Origin: Lates calcarifer
Lineage: Eukaryota > Chordata > Actinopteri > Centropomidae
Length of the DNA stretch: 64,000 nucleotides
NCBI RefSeq assembly: GCF_001640805.2
Contig: NC_066852.1
Coordinates: 8,664,194 to 8,728,193 of the forward strand
Reading direction: 5' to 3'
Below, piece by piece: positions 47,705-60,828 of this stretch. Made by a program: the position numbers and the translations under genes. How positions within the stretch are numbered: position 1 is the stretch's first letter; each line of letters opens with the position of its first letter. The notes beneath the pieces were generated by a model. That model made no database searches and had not been told where the DNA came from. It worked only from the letters and a program-made list of their open reading frames with translations.

Positions 47705-50700
47705 TTAGACCGGTGTGGTGCTCAGAGGACTCATCTCTGTGGACTGATATGTCCCCAGCCGCCGACTGCCCTCCATGAATAAGCCTCTCCAGCTCCTCCC
47801 TGTGGAAAAAAGGAGGAAATGTTACTAGAGGAGGATTGCTTCCCTGTCACAGAGAAATGCCTAAAAAGCCTTTTCTAATCTAGAAACTTTGAGTCTGCAT
47901 CCGTGTCTCTGTACCTCTGTTTGTCTGTCTGTGCGAAGGGGTGTCGGAGCCGGGCTGTTGGACATGATCCCAGCAGCCAGGATCCTCATTGATTTTGCCC
48001 AGGTTGATGTTCCATTTGTTCCAGTTGACTTCCTCCACTCTGAGACGACAAGAAGAGACACATGCTCCAATTACTGTCTGCTGTGTGACACATCAATCAG
48101 CTGTCAGAGAAGGCAAATTAGTGAAGAACAGTGTGCTGCACTTCAATCGATCCTCCTCACACAGCTGCATCTTTTGTTAAATCTTAAAGCCTAAACCTTT
48201 GTTTCTGCCTTATTATTATTACTTGCTCAGAGGATCGTCCTGTAGTGTTGAACAGTTTGGTGTAAGAAATTTTTACTCTTCAATGTTAAAAATCTGAGAG
48301 GTAAGTCATAAAGAGATGAAACTTTGTAACATGCCAGATAATGTCTCACACCCAAATCAAAAAAAACAAAAACAAAAACAAAAACAAATAGACCAGCCAA
48401 AGCTTTAGGTCAGATGACTCTCCAGTACCATACCTCTCACAGTACCCTTCCTATCACCAAGAAACCTGACACACACCCATCATCTCATTTATGGACACAC
48501 ATGCAGATTTAGTGTCTCACCTTCTTCATCTCAACTGGAGATGATACAGGACCACTACTGAGCAGCAGACATATGAATAGTGTATGCCGTCTCTGTCACT
48601 AATAACACTGACTAATGGAGATGTATTCAACCATCCTAAATATACCAAAAAGGTTTTTATCTAGGGCAGGATTAATCTGCGGGGGGGCCCTACTTCTCCT
48701 CTGAGTCTGTGGCCTGTTGCCTTTTAGTACCAGGTACCAGGTACAGTGCACACTGCAGATTACATGGTGGCTTCTCTACATTTTGCCCAGAAACCAGCTG
48801 GTAATAATATGCTGGCATACTGCTCTTCCACTGGTTTACTGTGCTGTGAAACACAAATTGTTTTGGTAATGTGCACTGAAATGATGAAAATATAAAAGAC
48901 AGATTTCCCTACCAGACAGGACCTCAATAAACACGACTGAATCTATAGCCATGCTAGCAGCTCTGTTCACAGCGGTGCCTTGAGCTAAATACTGATATCC
49001 TACACTATGTTGATTTAGCTTGTTAGCACATCATTAGTTTTTCAGGCTTTTGGTTACAAACCACAGTGTTGGACAAATAAAAATATTGAGTTGATAATGG
49101 TGCCAGGTGAAAAGCGGGATCACTAAGGTTGTCTGTACTAAATTTCATGGTAATAGTGCAATAGTTGAGACATCAAAACCACAAAGGTTAACATCATGGT
49201 GGTGCTAAAGGAAAAGTCAAAGGATTCATGGCAAACCATCCTTAAAGCCTCACACCTGGCATAGTCAGCTGGCTGTTCATATGTGCTTTATATTAGCAGA
49301 GATCTTTGCAGATGAACAAATTACACTCATTTCCACACAGCAGGTGGCTTTTTGGGTCCATATAGTGGGGACATTTATTATGGAAATATACATATTATCC
49401 AAGAATGAAACTTTTCAGAACATGTCAGTCACTGATTATGTGATCTAAGCTGAAAGAAGCCAACCTGAAACACCGGCGACGGTCATCTCCAAGAGCAGTG
49501 CCCAGTTTTTTCTCCACCCCACAACGAAACCTCTTTCTCAGACAGCAGGGCAGCCTCTTCTCCATGTCCAGGATGGTATTGGCCCTCTGAAAACAGTCGC
49601 ATCACTTCATCAAAACCACAGCTGCCTGGATCAGTGACTCACATGACCCACGAAACCACTGGATGCCTCACCTGCAGCTTCCAGATGCTGGCACTCTCCA
49701 GGGTGATCTGCTCCACAGTGCGGTTCATGAGGGCGATGAGCATGTTGAGCAGCAGGATGTAGGTGAGTATGATGTAGCCGATGAGAAGCACATAGAAGAC
49801 CTCCTGGTACTGGTAGTCCTGGGTGAACTCCATGTCACCCATGCCGATGGTGAACTTGAAGAGCTGCAGTGTGGTGTAGGAGATGTTTCTGAAGCCGGGT
49901 TCCACGCACTTCTCAGGGTCAGAAGGGACATAGAGACGGGTCTTCCCACTACTCACAGTGTTGTTAGCAGGGCGCTCTATTAGCAGGCTGACCACCGCTG
50001 TGACAGCAGACAGGAAGATTATACACGACATCCATTCATTGTGTACTGTTTGTAGCATTATTACAATTTTTTATCTCAAAGTGGGAGGGTGTTGAATGTC
50101 TTTTTGCTCAACTATTTTCATTGACAGAAGAAAAAATGAAAACACCTGCTGAAAATCCAAAGAGGAAGACGATGTAGACGAAGAGGAAGCGCAAGATATC
50201 ACTGAGGATCATCTAGAAAAAAGAGAGGAGATAAAAGGCTTCAGGGATGAGAACGTTCACTGTGATGTTCACTGTGCTACAGTGCAGCCTTATGTGAACT
50301 ACCTTCTGTATCATGACACTGTAGATGCCCATGTGTTTGTCACCCCTGGAGAAGTAGAGCAGGTTCACCCAGCTCAGAGCGAGACACAGGACCAGGAAGC
50401 CGAGGTACTCCTCCTTCCCCCACAGATACAGCCCGGCCGCCATCATGAAGAGGACGCCCTGGAGGAAACTGCAAACAGCAGAGAGCCAGCTGTGACTTTC
50501 AAATCATTTTAATATGTTTTTACCTACAGTAGGACACACGCAGGTCATTACTGGTTCAATGGACCTTTTTCACTGCAGACATTTTGAGACGTCACAGGTC
50601 TAAATAATACAATGACTGAATGCTGAATACCACTTAGCTACTTCTGTGTCAGCGTTCTTGTACTTTTAATAATGACTCACTAGTCTCACTGTCACATTTA

Positions 50701-53700
50701 AATGCAACTGAACCGTTGTTTATATTATTAGAATGTTTTTATGTTTTCATTCCGTTTTGTTGTCTCATGAACTGAGGTCAAAGGTCATTGTGACATGTTT
50801 TTGACCTCATGAACAAGATGCCTCAGGAATGACTTGAGGGATTTTCTTCCAATTTGGTGAAAACATTCACTTGGAACCAAAGTTGAACAGATCAGATTTT
50901 GTCTGTCAAAGGTCAAAGGGCACTGTGGCCACACAAAACATGTTTTTGGCCATAACTCAAGAATGCACACACTAATTAATTGCAAATGGACTGATTGGTG
51001 GAGGCATACAACTGCACTGCAGTAATTCTAGCTCCTATTATGACAAGTCAAAATGTGTGCTGCATTAAAGTCCGACTGGTTGATTGTATACACCTGTGTC
51101 TGGGAGGTCACACAATTCTGCTGAGTCAGGATTGTGGTAATATCTACACCACAAAGACAAAGGAACACTCAAGCAAGTCCATGAAAAGGTTTGTTATTTT
51201 TGGTGTCAAGTGAACAGTACACTATCAGATGTTACAGGGGTTGACATATCGATCTGTGAAGCAAAGTGCTGCTAAGAGATACAGTTTGTCTCGATTATAT
51301 TTCAGTTATAGACGTGTCAGTTGTGTCTCTGTTAATGATGCAACAACAGCTGCTGATTTTATTAAATCCTATATTTATGCATCTGAAAGATAAACTGTAA
51401 CAGTAAACATAAAAATAATGGTTATGTTTCAATGAGTCGCATCAACGACTGTTTATTTTCTTTTCTTTTTTCTTCTTCTTTTTATTTGTCAGTATTGTGT
51501 TAATGATTGCACTGTTCTAAAAAATGACCAAAAAAGCCACGTTAAAACCTTTTTGATTCATTGTTCAATTTAATTCAAGGGGTGAAGGCACTGTATGTAA
51601 ATCTGTCTCCTGATATAAAAATCTTCTAGCATGTTTTCCTGATTAGTTAATCTCTGAAAACTTTCATCACTCGCTTCCCAGTGAGTGAGGAACATGTCAA
51701 GACAGCTGCTCCTGAGCCACCAACTAAATATTTTCAGAGAGCAACTTAACACCCTCTGTAAATTTTGTTTTTGATTACTTCTAGCATTTCAATATCTCAA
51801 ATGGCAGCGGTGATATAGAAGTGTTCTCCATGGTGTGCATGAACAACAGAGCACATTTTTGACCACACCCAGATGAAACAGATATAAAATTGCTACCAGA
51901 GGTTACAGTGAAACATGGTTTTTCCACCTGGTGTTGTTTGTTATCTACACAGCATTTTAAAGCTACCCCGCGTAGACTTAAAAAAAATCTGTGGTCACAC
52001 ACAAAAAGATACATGCACACATGAGTAACACAATATATGTTGTCTGCCTTGGTTTCACGCTGTTACACACTGATGGACAGCTGGTGGCAGTAGCGTGCAA
52101 AGAATTGTTGCATAGCGCCAACAGAGGCAGTGAAGAAGAAGACACATTCATTAGACCTTAGGGACACACACAGTGCATTTTGGTGACAAACACAGAATGT
52201 AATTGTAACTTGTTTGTGTACAAGAAACTCCACAAGGCATTTTTAATTTTGATCAGGTCTAGGGGAAAAAAGCTCAACTACTTACAAAAGAATCTCATAA
52301 TATCCATCAATCAGCAGTGTCTGCAGCTTCGGACGCTTCCTCTTCATGTCAATTATCTGGGGATTCAGATATAAAAGTGAATACAGTTTCCACAAGGTGC
52401 TAATAAGATTGGATGGACTTGAATTTAAAACACAAGAGTAACCACATACCCCTATGACAAAAAAATAGCAGTTTGCCAGTGCTGTTAGTAGCTGGCCTAA
52501 AACATAGAGGTAATCCATTGTCGTGTGTTCGATGGGAAACGGTGGCTGAGGGGCAGAGAACACACATCAGCAACATCACCACAGGTCTGTCTGGGATGGC
52601 TAGATCAATCACGCAGTGTGTAGCAGCCAGCTCACCTTTCCAGTCTTCTTATTGTAGGCCACAAGAGTGAAGATTATCAGGTACAGGAGGTAGACCAGGA
52701 AGTTGAAGAAAAACAGTCGACCGGCAAACCTCTTCCACTTCTCATCCAGCAGCCGGTTCAGAGGCTCCGTCTGGAGCATCTCGTGACGGTTCTGTGAGGA
52801 AACAGATGTTTGAGTACAGAATAATGACAGCAGCTGCTCTGACTGGGTTCATGATGACTTACGGGAATGTCACAGCCGTAGATCAGTATCTCCAAGACTG
52901 AGTTGTTTTCGGATGAATCCAAAGAGGCCAGGTCATACAGGGAGCAGTGGACGGGCCCGTAAACCCATTCAGTGAATTTACGGGACAAATGTTTTGTGTG
53001 ACTCTCTTGGAATTCCCGTCGCAAGATGTGTGAAAAAAGCTGGAGACAAATGAAAAGAAACCCAGAAGGTTCAGGGTCATTCATCAAGGCAGATCAGCAT
53101 AAAGACTGTAGACATGTCTGGAACCCATTTTAGGCACTAAAAGCCAAACTTCTCATGTTCAAGGGTTTGAAACATTTTCTAATTTTCATCACTATATATG
53201 CCCATTCCCAAAAGACTAACAGACTTCAACTCAGTGGAGCTTGGGGGGCATGGATTCAATTTTTGCTTCTGTACCCTTTTGCATTTTAATCTTGTCATGT
53301 CTGTACTGACCCCTATCTTCCCAGTCTTGGCAGCCATTTTGAGAGGCGTTAGCCCTTTGCAGTTCTCAATGTCCTCCAGTTTTATATTTGGATACAGTCG
53401 GGCGGTGGTCTTGAGGATACGATCGTACATGCTGGTGATGAACTCTGTGTTGTCCTTGGAGTTGTCAGCCACCACCACCAGAGCGTGCAGCACTGTGTTG
53501 CCCTGAGAGTCTGCCAGCTTTGCATCTGCTCGCTGGTACTCGTTCTCCATCAGGAAGTCCACCATCTCGGCCTGATTGGTGCAGGCTGCCAGAGACAGCG
53601 GTAGCTCACCTGAGGACAACACACAGAGAGACTCTGTCATCTTTGTTTACAACCTTTTTCTTGTGTAATCGATTGAAAACGCACAGAAAACTTATTGTTT

Positions 53701-56314
53701 TTCCTTCCTGTTTGTATCATGTGCTCTACCAAGAGTCTTGTCTAAGAACCTTATCAGTTATCTTTAAATGGACTGTGTTTGATAGAAACTGTCCTTCAGA
53801 GGTCATCTAGACAGTCTGCAGATTAAAATCCTGATTAGCTTCTTCTTTTACATCAGTCCATGTTCTAGATTTGACTCATCCTCTTCCTATCTTTGAATAG
53901 GACACTGTACAAGGACACACCTGCACACATGCAGTTGGTGTGGATACATATTACAAGATACAAGAGAACAACTGCACTACGCTTTGAGATAAATTAACTG
54001 GCATGCATACTTTGAAAGGTCACTCCATACATGGTACAGTGATGTTAGGGTGTGAGGGTTTGAAGGCAGAGGGAATATAAGAGGCAGGTAGGTGCTACTG
54101 ATGGTATGTTCCATTTGAACTGGAAGTCAGAATTTACAGGTTCCCAGTCGAAAAGTTGAACGGAAACACCACCTGAAGTCAGATTTACGTCTCAGAATAA
54201 ACGCCTCACCACCTATGACCCCAAAGTTCAAGATGGCTGCTCTGTGCATCATCAGTAATGAAATCAGTAATAATATACTGTTTATTTGCTTTTCTGTCTG
54301 CTTTGTGTCTCATTAAATAAGTCATGCACACAACTCTGTCCAATTTCTATCTGTGGACAGTTCGTCACTGTGTTTGTATGTGCAAAATATAGAGTAATGT
54401 GTTGTTATCAATTGCTATTGCTATAACAGTGGCTAACCTGGCTAGTGTAAACCCCCTTCACTAACTGAAAAATAAATAAATAAATAAAAGTCAGACTTCT
54501 TGTACTGGAGTCTTGGGTGTGATGTCAATCCTAACTCCAACCTCAAAAGTAAATGGAACACAGCATTAAAGACCATGTTGAGTTGCATTTTGGGAAATGT
54601 AGGGTCTGAATATCGCTGCCTCTGTTTGATTGATTTTGACCATTCTTCTTTTAATCTGTCCCTTGTGTGCCCCCCAACTTTATGAAAGTGTAATACAGAA
54701 TCACTGGAGTGTCCCTTTAAGTCAGTACAATATTGATCAGTACAGCTGTGTTCTTTCCTGCTGAAGAAAATAGCATGTCCATTTATGAGCCCGCAGTACA
54801 TGGTTATTCAGTGGTGTAGTAGTGTCTTTTGTTTTTATCTTTAATTAGCATGAACTAAGAATGAAAGAATGATTAACAATAACTTGAAAGGAAAATAATG
54901 AAACACAGTTTTGGAAAATCAAGAAATTAGATATAATGAGAAAGTCCATTTGCAACTCACTGTCACAAAGAAAGCTGAAAACAGACATGTCATCAACAGA
55001 AAACCAACAACCCACACTGTCTGAAATACAGTGGAGGAGCAACCCAGCAATGACAGCAACAAAGATGCTCCCAAACTCTCACATGATACCTCCCAGATGA
55101 TCTGTGTGTGAGGCTCCAGAGGTGGAATGCCCCCTCTCTGCAGCAGCATGGACTCACCAAAGTAAAAGTAGGGGCCGTCATGCGGCTGGAAGAATTTTCC
55201 ACAAGCTTTGGCATGGACATCTGCTCCTTTACTGACCAGTAGTTTCACATAGGAAATACTCCTCCTTTCAATGGCAATGTGGAGAGCTGTCTGGCCTGTT
55301 GAAGTCAGTCAAAATATATCAGAAAATCAGTCACATTTCTTCATATTCCTTTACTGCAGTTAGGTTTCTTAGGGCTTTAATTATGGTGAAAGTTAATGTA
55401 GATATTACTCTCCCAGGATTTTTGCTTTATGTGGAGAATTGGAAAGATGCAGACAGAGAGAATGGGGTCAAATATGAAAGGATTATGTCAAATTCAAGTT
55501 CCCAGATTCACAAAAATAGTTTACCTTTGTAATAGCTTTTGGTGTAGGCTGCATTCACAAACTCTTTAATGTCACCAAGCTTCTCTGAAATGTCAATTAA
55601 CAATTCCACAGTCTCGTTCTTGCCATCTTTGAGGTGCAGCAGAGCTTTCATCAGGGCAGTTTTACCGTAGGACTGATCTGCAGGTGCATATATTCACAGG
55701 GTTAACACACAAGCCAGCAGCTTACAGCGTGGTGCATCTGCTGCATCGTGGGCCCTGTCATACTCACATAAGGAGTCAGAGAGTTTCTTCATGTTTTGAT
55801 ACAGGTACTGGTACAGGCCGTCCAGCTTTCTGACATCCCTACTGGCCACCGCTTCAAACAACCTTTCAATGTCAAATGTCTTGCTGTCTCTCTTCCTATT
55901 GTCCTGCTCTTTACCTCGAATCCCTCTACAAACAAAATATATTTTACAGATAACTGGGTAAAAATTCATGCAAGTCAAAAGGTCAAGCAGCTTCATACGC
56001 CACATTAATCAGCACTGTGATAATACACAGCACCCATGATATAATGAACATTTAAAAAAATAAGGCAGTGCTCCATGCATGTTATCATTGCATGGAGAGG
56101 CTCACTTGTCAAAGTTGAGATTGAATCTGATTTGAGGCTTGGTCGCCTCCATTTCCTCCTGGTAATCAGTGTCCATGGGAGCCATGGGTGCCTCCTGGCT
56201 TGAACCCAAATCAGAGGTCAAGCCATTTTTCTTTGCTGCCTTTTTCCTCGCTTTCTCTTCCTCCGTCCTGTCATCTGCCTCCAGGGAGAAGCCAAACATC
56301 TCTGACTTGTCCAT
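47705..56314 (-). CDS. trpv1: TRPV1-type cation channel, 15 coding exons, 785 aa
   Basis: A plasma-membrane non-selective cation channel of sensory neurons. Coding exons, 5' to 3': 56314-56106, 55925-55768, 55677-55525, 55295-55158, 53609-53311, 53039-52863, 52791-52636, 52545-52450, 52356-52286, 50468-50303, 50212-50146, 49997-49672, 49586-49465, 48039-47915, 47799-47705. The sum is 2358 nt with all phases consistent. In order: a charged N-terminus, ankyrin repeats (about residues 85-340), S1 in exon 7, S2 in exon 8, S3-S4 in exon 10, S5 in exon 11, pore and S6 in exon 12 with filter TIGMGD (613-618) and possible glycosylation sites NNT (575) and NIS (601), then the TRP helix [12 protein letters not shown] (from 668). 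It shares strand and adjacency with shpk, as human TRPV1 does. The short C-terminal exon aligns with human only loosely. Confidence 0.94.
48359..48387 (+). repeat. (AAAAAC)n short tandem repeat
   Basis: Four to five units of AAAAAC in the trpv1 intron between 48040 and 49464. Confidence 0.85.
48945..49255 (-). repeat. Dispersed fish repeat, copy 2 (degenerate)
   Basis: Phrases such as CTAGCAGCTCTGTTCACAG, GAGCTAAATACTGATATCC, CTGTACTAAATTTCATGGTA and AGGAAAAGTCAAAGGATTC match the repeat at 31551 and 61452. It lies in a trpv1 intron and is inverted relative to copy 1. Confidence 0.5.
50765..50995. repeat. Second dispersed repeat family with internal subrepeats
   Basis: AGGTCAAAGGTCATTGTGAC and AGGTCAAAGGGCACTGTGG, each followed by a copy of ACATGTTTTTG(A/G)CC, show two diverged units of roughly 120-170 bases. 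The tail GGCCATAACTCAAGAATGCA is familiar from many fish genomes. It sits in the 1.8-kb trpv1 intron 9. Confidence 0.5.
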
Positions 56315-56336
56315 CTTTACCTCCCCCTGCTGTGGT
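56315..56336 (-). other. trpv1: trpv1 5' UTR segment and its splice acceptor
   Basis: Reading the minus strand, TATTTCTACACAG ends at 56337 and is followed by 22 untranslated bases before the ATG at 56314. At least one further upstream non-coding exon must therefore exist. An in-frame TAA does not lie between acceptor and ATG, but the first exon base is only 22 bases away, which fixes this as the first usable start in the exon. Confidence 0.6.
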
Positions 56337-59300
56337 CTGTGTAGAAATATGGCACAACAACAAACGGGTCCAGTGAAGATAATTCAACAGCTATAGGTAA
56401 ATATGTCATACAGCTTCAACTAATTCTCTCCCACAGATTCCCAGGAAAAAAGGGGAAACAACCCAGTCACGTATGATTTAGTTTAGAAAAGCAATATGGA
56501 ATGTAGAGATGAAAAAATATGTTTATTCTGCTACACAAAATGCTGTCTCTAATCTTCTCCTGCCTCTAATACTACTCAAATCAAATTGAGAAATGCAGAA
56601 ATTACACTTCCAAACTGCTCACAACTGTGTCACACACACACAGGTTGCTTTGACTTAATTGGTCACAAGCCAGAAGTGGTTCAGTGTTTTGTTGTTACTA
56701 TGTGTTTGTATCAGCTGAGTCAGAGACATGCTTACCACAGGGGATCGCCTCACTGGCCTGAAAAGGCACAGACATATTTTCAGACATGTGATGTCTCACC
56801 CCCAGTGACTAACAAAGAAGTTTATTTAGAAGATGATTTCCATGACTGCAGTGAACGCAGCACTCAGTCTGATAGCCACTTCTCTGTAGAATTATCAAAT
56901 CATTCACAGTCACGTAACTCGTGTAAAAAACAGAATTTCTGTGCAAATTCCTGCAGAATTCAGCTGATTTTAAGGTAAAGGGAGACGTGTAAAGGAAGAT
57001 GGGAACCTACATTTCTGGTGGGTTCTTGTTCCCCTTTCCATCCATAAAATGGGGAATTAATGACTCACTAGAAATGCTGCTAAGACTCCGTGATCATCAC
57101 AAGAGGAATATATATATATATATAGCACAGCACGAAACAAAGGATGAAAAAACAGAGAAGTGAAGCCCATTTTCTAACCAAACACAAATGTATTCTTTAT
57201 AGCAATTATTTAGTTGCATCAAATCTGAATGACAAATTAACATTTTCAAACAAAAGCTGCAACATTCATACATAAATATTTTTTTTTGTTAATTAATTGT
57301 ATTTGCAGAAGCATTTTCTTCCACACCATATATCTATATATCCTGCTGTATTATTAATGAATCCTCTCATTCATGACCTACAGCACTGAAAGCCTTTGTT
57401 TTGAGCAACATACTCCAGCTGAAGTCTTCTGATTATTAATAAAGACTGTAAAGAGAGAGACAGTTACATCTGTGAATTCTTTTCCCTCTGCTTTTACCAC
57501 TATCTGCTCTGTATCCTCATTAAAGCTCATAGAACTAGAATCCAAGCCGCGCAAAGTATCATTTTACATGTCTGCATGTCTGAATGTTCAATGTACAACC
57601 ATTTTTTAAAAAAAATTATAGTAACATGCTATGACAACAGAAAAATATATATTAGACACAAAGGATTTTATTCAATGCTTGAAGACCTGACGCAATCTAA
57701 TCAATTGAGTCTGGTAAACAAAGCCCTAACATGTCATTTGACTCACCAGAAATAAGTCCTCCTCTTCCAGATTGTGTTGTTGAATAAAAATCTGATCTTC
57801 AAGTCAAAAACAAAACAACAGTGTCCTGCAGAAGTCAGGGTGTGTGAATCCTATTGTGCTGCATCCTATGATGCTCGCAAGACATAAGAGACATGAGGTA
57901 GCTGGAGCAAGTGAGAGGGAGATAAAGTGACCCGCCCTAGAGAATATCAGAGCCCATTACTGGAACCTCGAAGGCTTAAAAGGATGCTGTATTGACCATC
58001 CATGCTCATGTCAAGACAGGAAAAAACATACCACCACAAAGGTGTTTAATAATGAGTTTATCAGTAAGGGGCTGAGGAACTACAGAGCACCTTAACACTA
58101 TGTAAAGAGCTTTTGCAACTTTTCCATCTGGCATTTAGACAATTACATTCTATTAACATACTCCAAGTAATCTACTGAGGCGCTTAGCTGGAAAGAAATG
58201 CAAGGAAGACCAGTGGTGCCATAAAAATTGTCTCTGGAAATATAAACATGATCAACTCATGCCTCTGGAAATTAAAAAATCTGAAAGAGAAACTTACCCC
58301 TATTGAAATGCAGATTTTCTGTAACTTGTGTATAATATTTCTCAAGCAAGTTTTCTTTTTTTAGTCCTTAATGTTGTTTAAGCTTCCTGTGTTTTTCACC
58401 AGCCTTTTTCACAGCCGTTTCATTTTAATGGGCGTGTGTGTGTTGAGTGCAGCTGTGGTCCTGTGACTGAGTGTGTGGTTTCAGAGCTTCTGCCTACCAG
58501 CGCAGTTTCCTTTAAGATTACTTCCTTTATTCACAGTTAAACAGAGCACGGCACAGCAAGATGGTTAAGACAAGCTAGAACTTTATCTGTGCTGATGTGC
58601 AGCCTGATGTTACCTCAGTGTTTCTGGCCTTTTAATATGAATTTTTAGTGCTCTGTATTCAAAACCTGAATTTATGGACAAGGATACAATCCAGATGCTC
58701 TGTCAAAGCTAACATGGAGATGTCACAAAACATTAAAATAAAAACAATATTTAAAATTTGAGACAAAATGAATTGTTAATACTGCTTTATTTTGACTATA
58801 ATCACTTCAGGTGTCAACTATTGGTCCAGTGACAGAAAAAACATCTGCATATTAACTGTAGTAATTTCAACAAAATGCTGCAAATTATTAACTAGCAATA
58901 CTAATAACACTGATGTCATGTGTGTTTTCAACAGTTACAACTGTATGTACTTGTAGCAACTCAAAGTGGAAATGTGAATTAAGACGTAAAATCAAGAGAA
59001 GGCAAAGAAAGTGCAGCAATCATTCATGTAAATAAAAACTTGGTAATAAAAAAAGCTTCATATCCCTTAAACCAAAAGCTGTCTTTGTAAAATAGGGCCA
59101 GTGGGTGGATAAAATTTAAAGAAAATATAACCAGATAGTTTGAATCTGCTGGGACAAACTGGACAGGAACAGTGAAACATACTATAATAGTATAGCTCAG
59201 CTCTTGAGCAAGGCACTCTGAACCTGAGGTGCACGTGTTGAGATACTCTGAGGCCAGCCAGTGCCAGACTTTATGCAGGTGTGTGAATGATAAGGAAGGT

Positions 59301-60828
59301 GCTCCTGCACCAGACTAAACCCTTCCCTGAATAAATGTGCTGACCTGAGTCCTGTATCACAAACATTAGTGGCTTAGCCGCTGTCTCTGGGCCTAACTCA
59401 TATCATGACACACTTTTTGATCAAGGCAAATCGCATTGGTAACCAATGTTGCATGTCTTTACCTACTCCAGAGCAGGTGAACTTCAGAGTATCAAATCAA
59501 AACCTAACTGACCAATCAGATCAGTGGAAAGATTCAGTCATCATTGGATCCTCGCTGGGACTGAGTTTATAATAAAGTGACAAGTGATGAAGAGCAATAG
59601 AGACATTTTTAGGATGGGTAGAATTACTTTGTTTTTCTTGATAATAGAGATATTATGAATATTAAAATTAGGCTTCCAACAATCACAAAGTTTCTTTCAT
59701 TCCCCACAGGATTCCTGTTGGTGTATAATTTTTAGACTCCTACTCCTTCAGCACTGCTCAGAATAACATGAGGCAACATTTGTTTATCAAATCTTTTTAG
59801 AGTCAATAATAATTTGACATATAAAGTATACTCAGTGTGGCTTTTTTTCTCCACCTCTTCCATGTGAATGTGCTTAGAGCTGAGCAGGAAAACCCAGAGT
59901 TACAATAAATGAGCCAGTAGAGCCACAGTCAGTTGGACTAAGTTGAACTTGCTCAGTGATACAGACCCATGTACACGTGCAACACCGCAATTAATAGAGT
60001 GGGTCCCTTAAGCAATTCCAGACTGTTGAAGTGAAGATATTAAGGAGAGTTGAGCAGGAAACATCAAACCCAGAGGGAAACACAAACTCATCTGATATAG
60101 AAGGCAGACAGAAGGAAGGAAAAAACAATGACACAGTAATATATGATGGCCTGTTTTCTGCTTGGATGTTAACATGTTTCATTGATTTTATATAATATGC
60201 CTTTCAGCAATGAGCAGGAATGAGCATAAACTTGTTGCTCTCTGCTCTTAGTACATCTGTGTTGGTGCAGAAACCAGCAGCTGTAAAGCTGAGTGATAAC
60301 AGAATGTGTCGTTTGTTGTCTGTATACAGCCCTAATAAGGCTGCAGTCAGTGGAGAAATTAGCTCTACAGTAGATTTTTTTCTGAAGAAAGATGATGAGC
60401 ATCTTTCCAAAATAGTACAAATATTTGATGCTGCATTGACTTGATATTGGAAAAAACTAACACATCAGTCAAACACTTCAGTCACAGTGTATTTAAATGT
60501 TGTAAATGGCAGATTTGTTGCTGCTCTCAGCAGCTACATTGAGCCAGTATGTCAATCACTTGGTAGATTCTGTCCTTTGGTCTGAAATTTTCCACAACCC
60601 CTCCACTCATACTGAGCCACAGGATACACAAGAGTTTTGATCCCTGTCCTGACAAACACAGGTTCTGTTTTTGCTTCACAGATCAAAATAAGTTTCAGTA
60701 TTTCAGTTTGCTTGATTGGTCCTTGTTTAAACGAAGTCATACCATGTGATATGGTATTCAGAAGTGTGCAAAATTCTCAGTTAATCATGTAAACAGACAG
60801 GGATTCCCCTGTGGATTAAGAGTCTCAT
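56337..60828. other. Gap between trpv1 and shpk
   Basis: This 4.5-kb, AT-rich stretch should contain the trpv1 promoter and untranslated first exon and the shpk 3' UTR, both on the minus strand. A short (AT)n run lies near 57109-57124. No coding exon or RNA gene was recognised. Confidence 0.4.
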
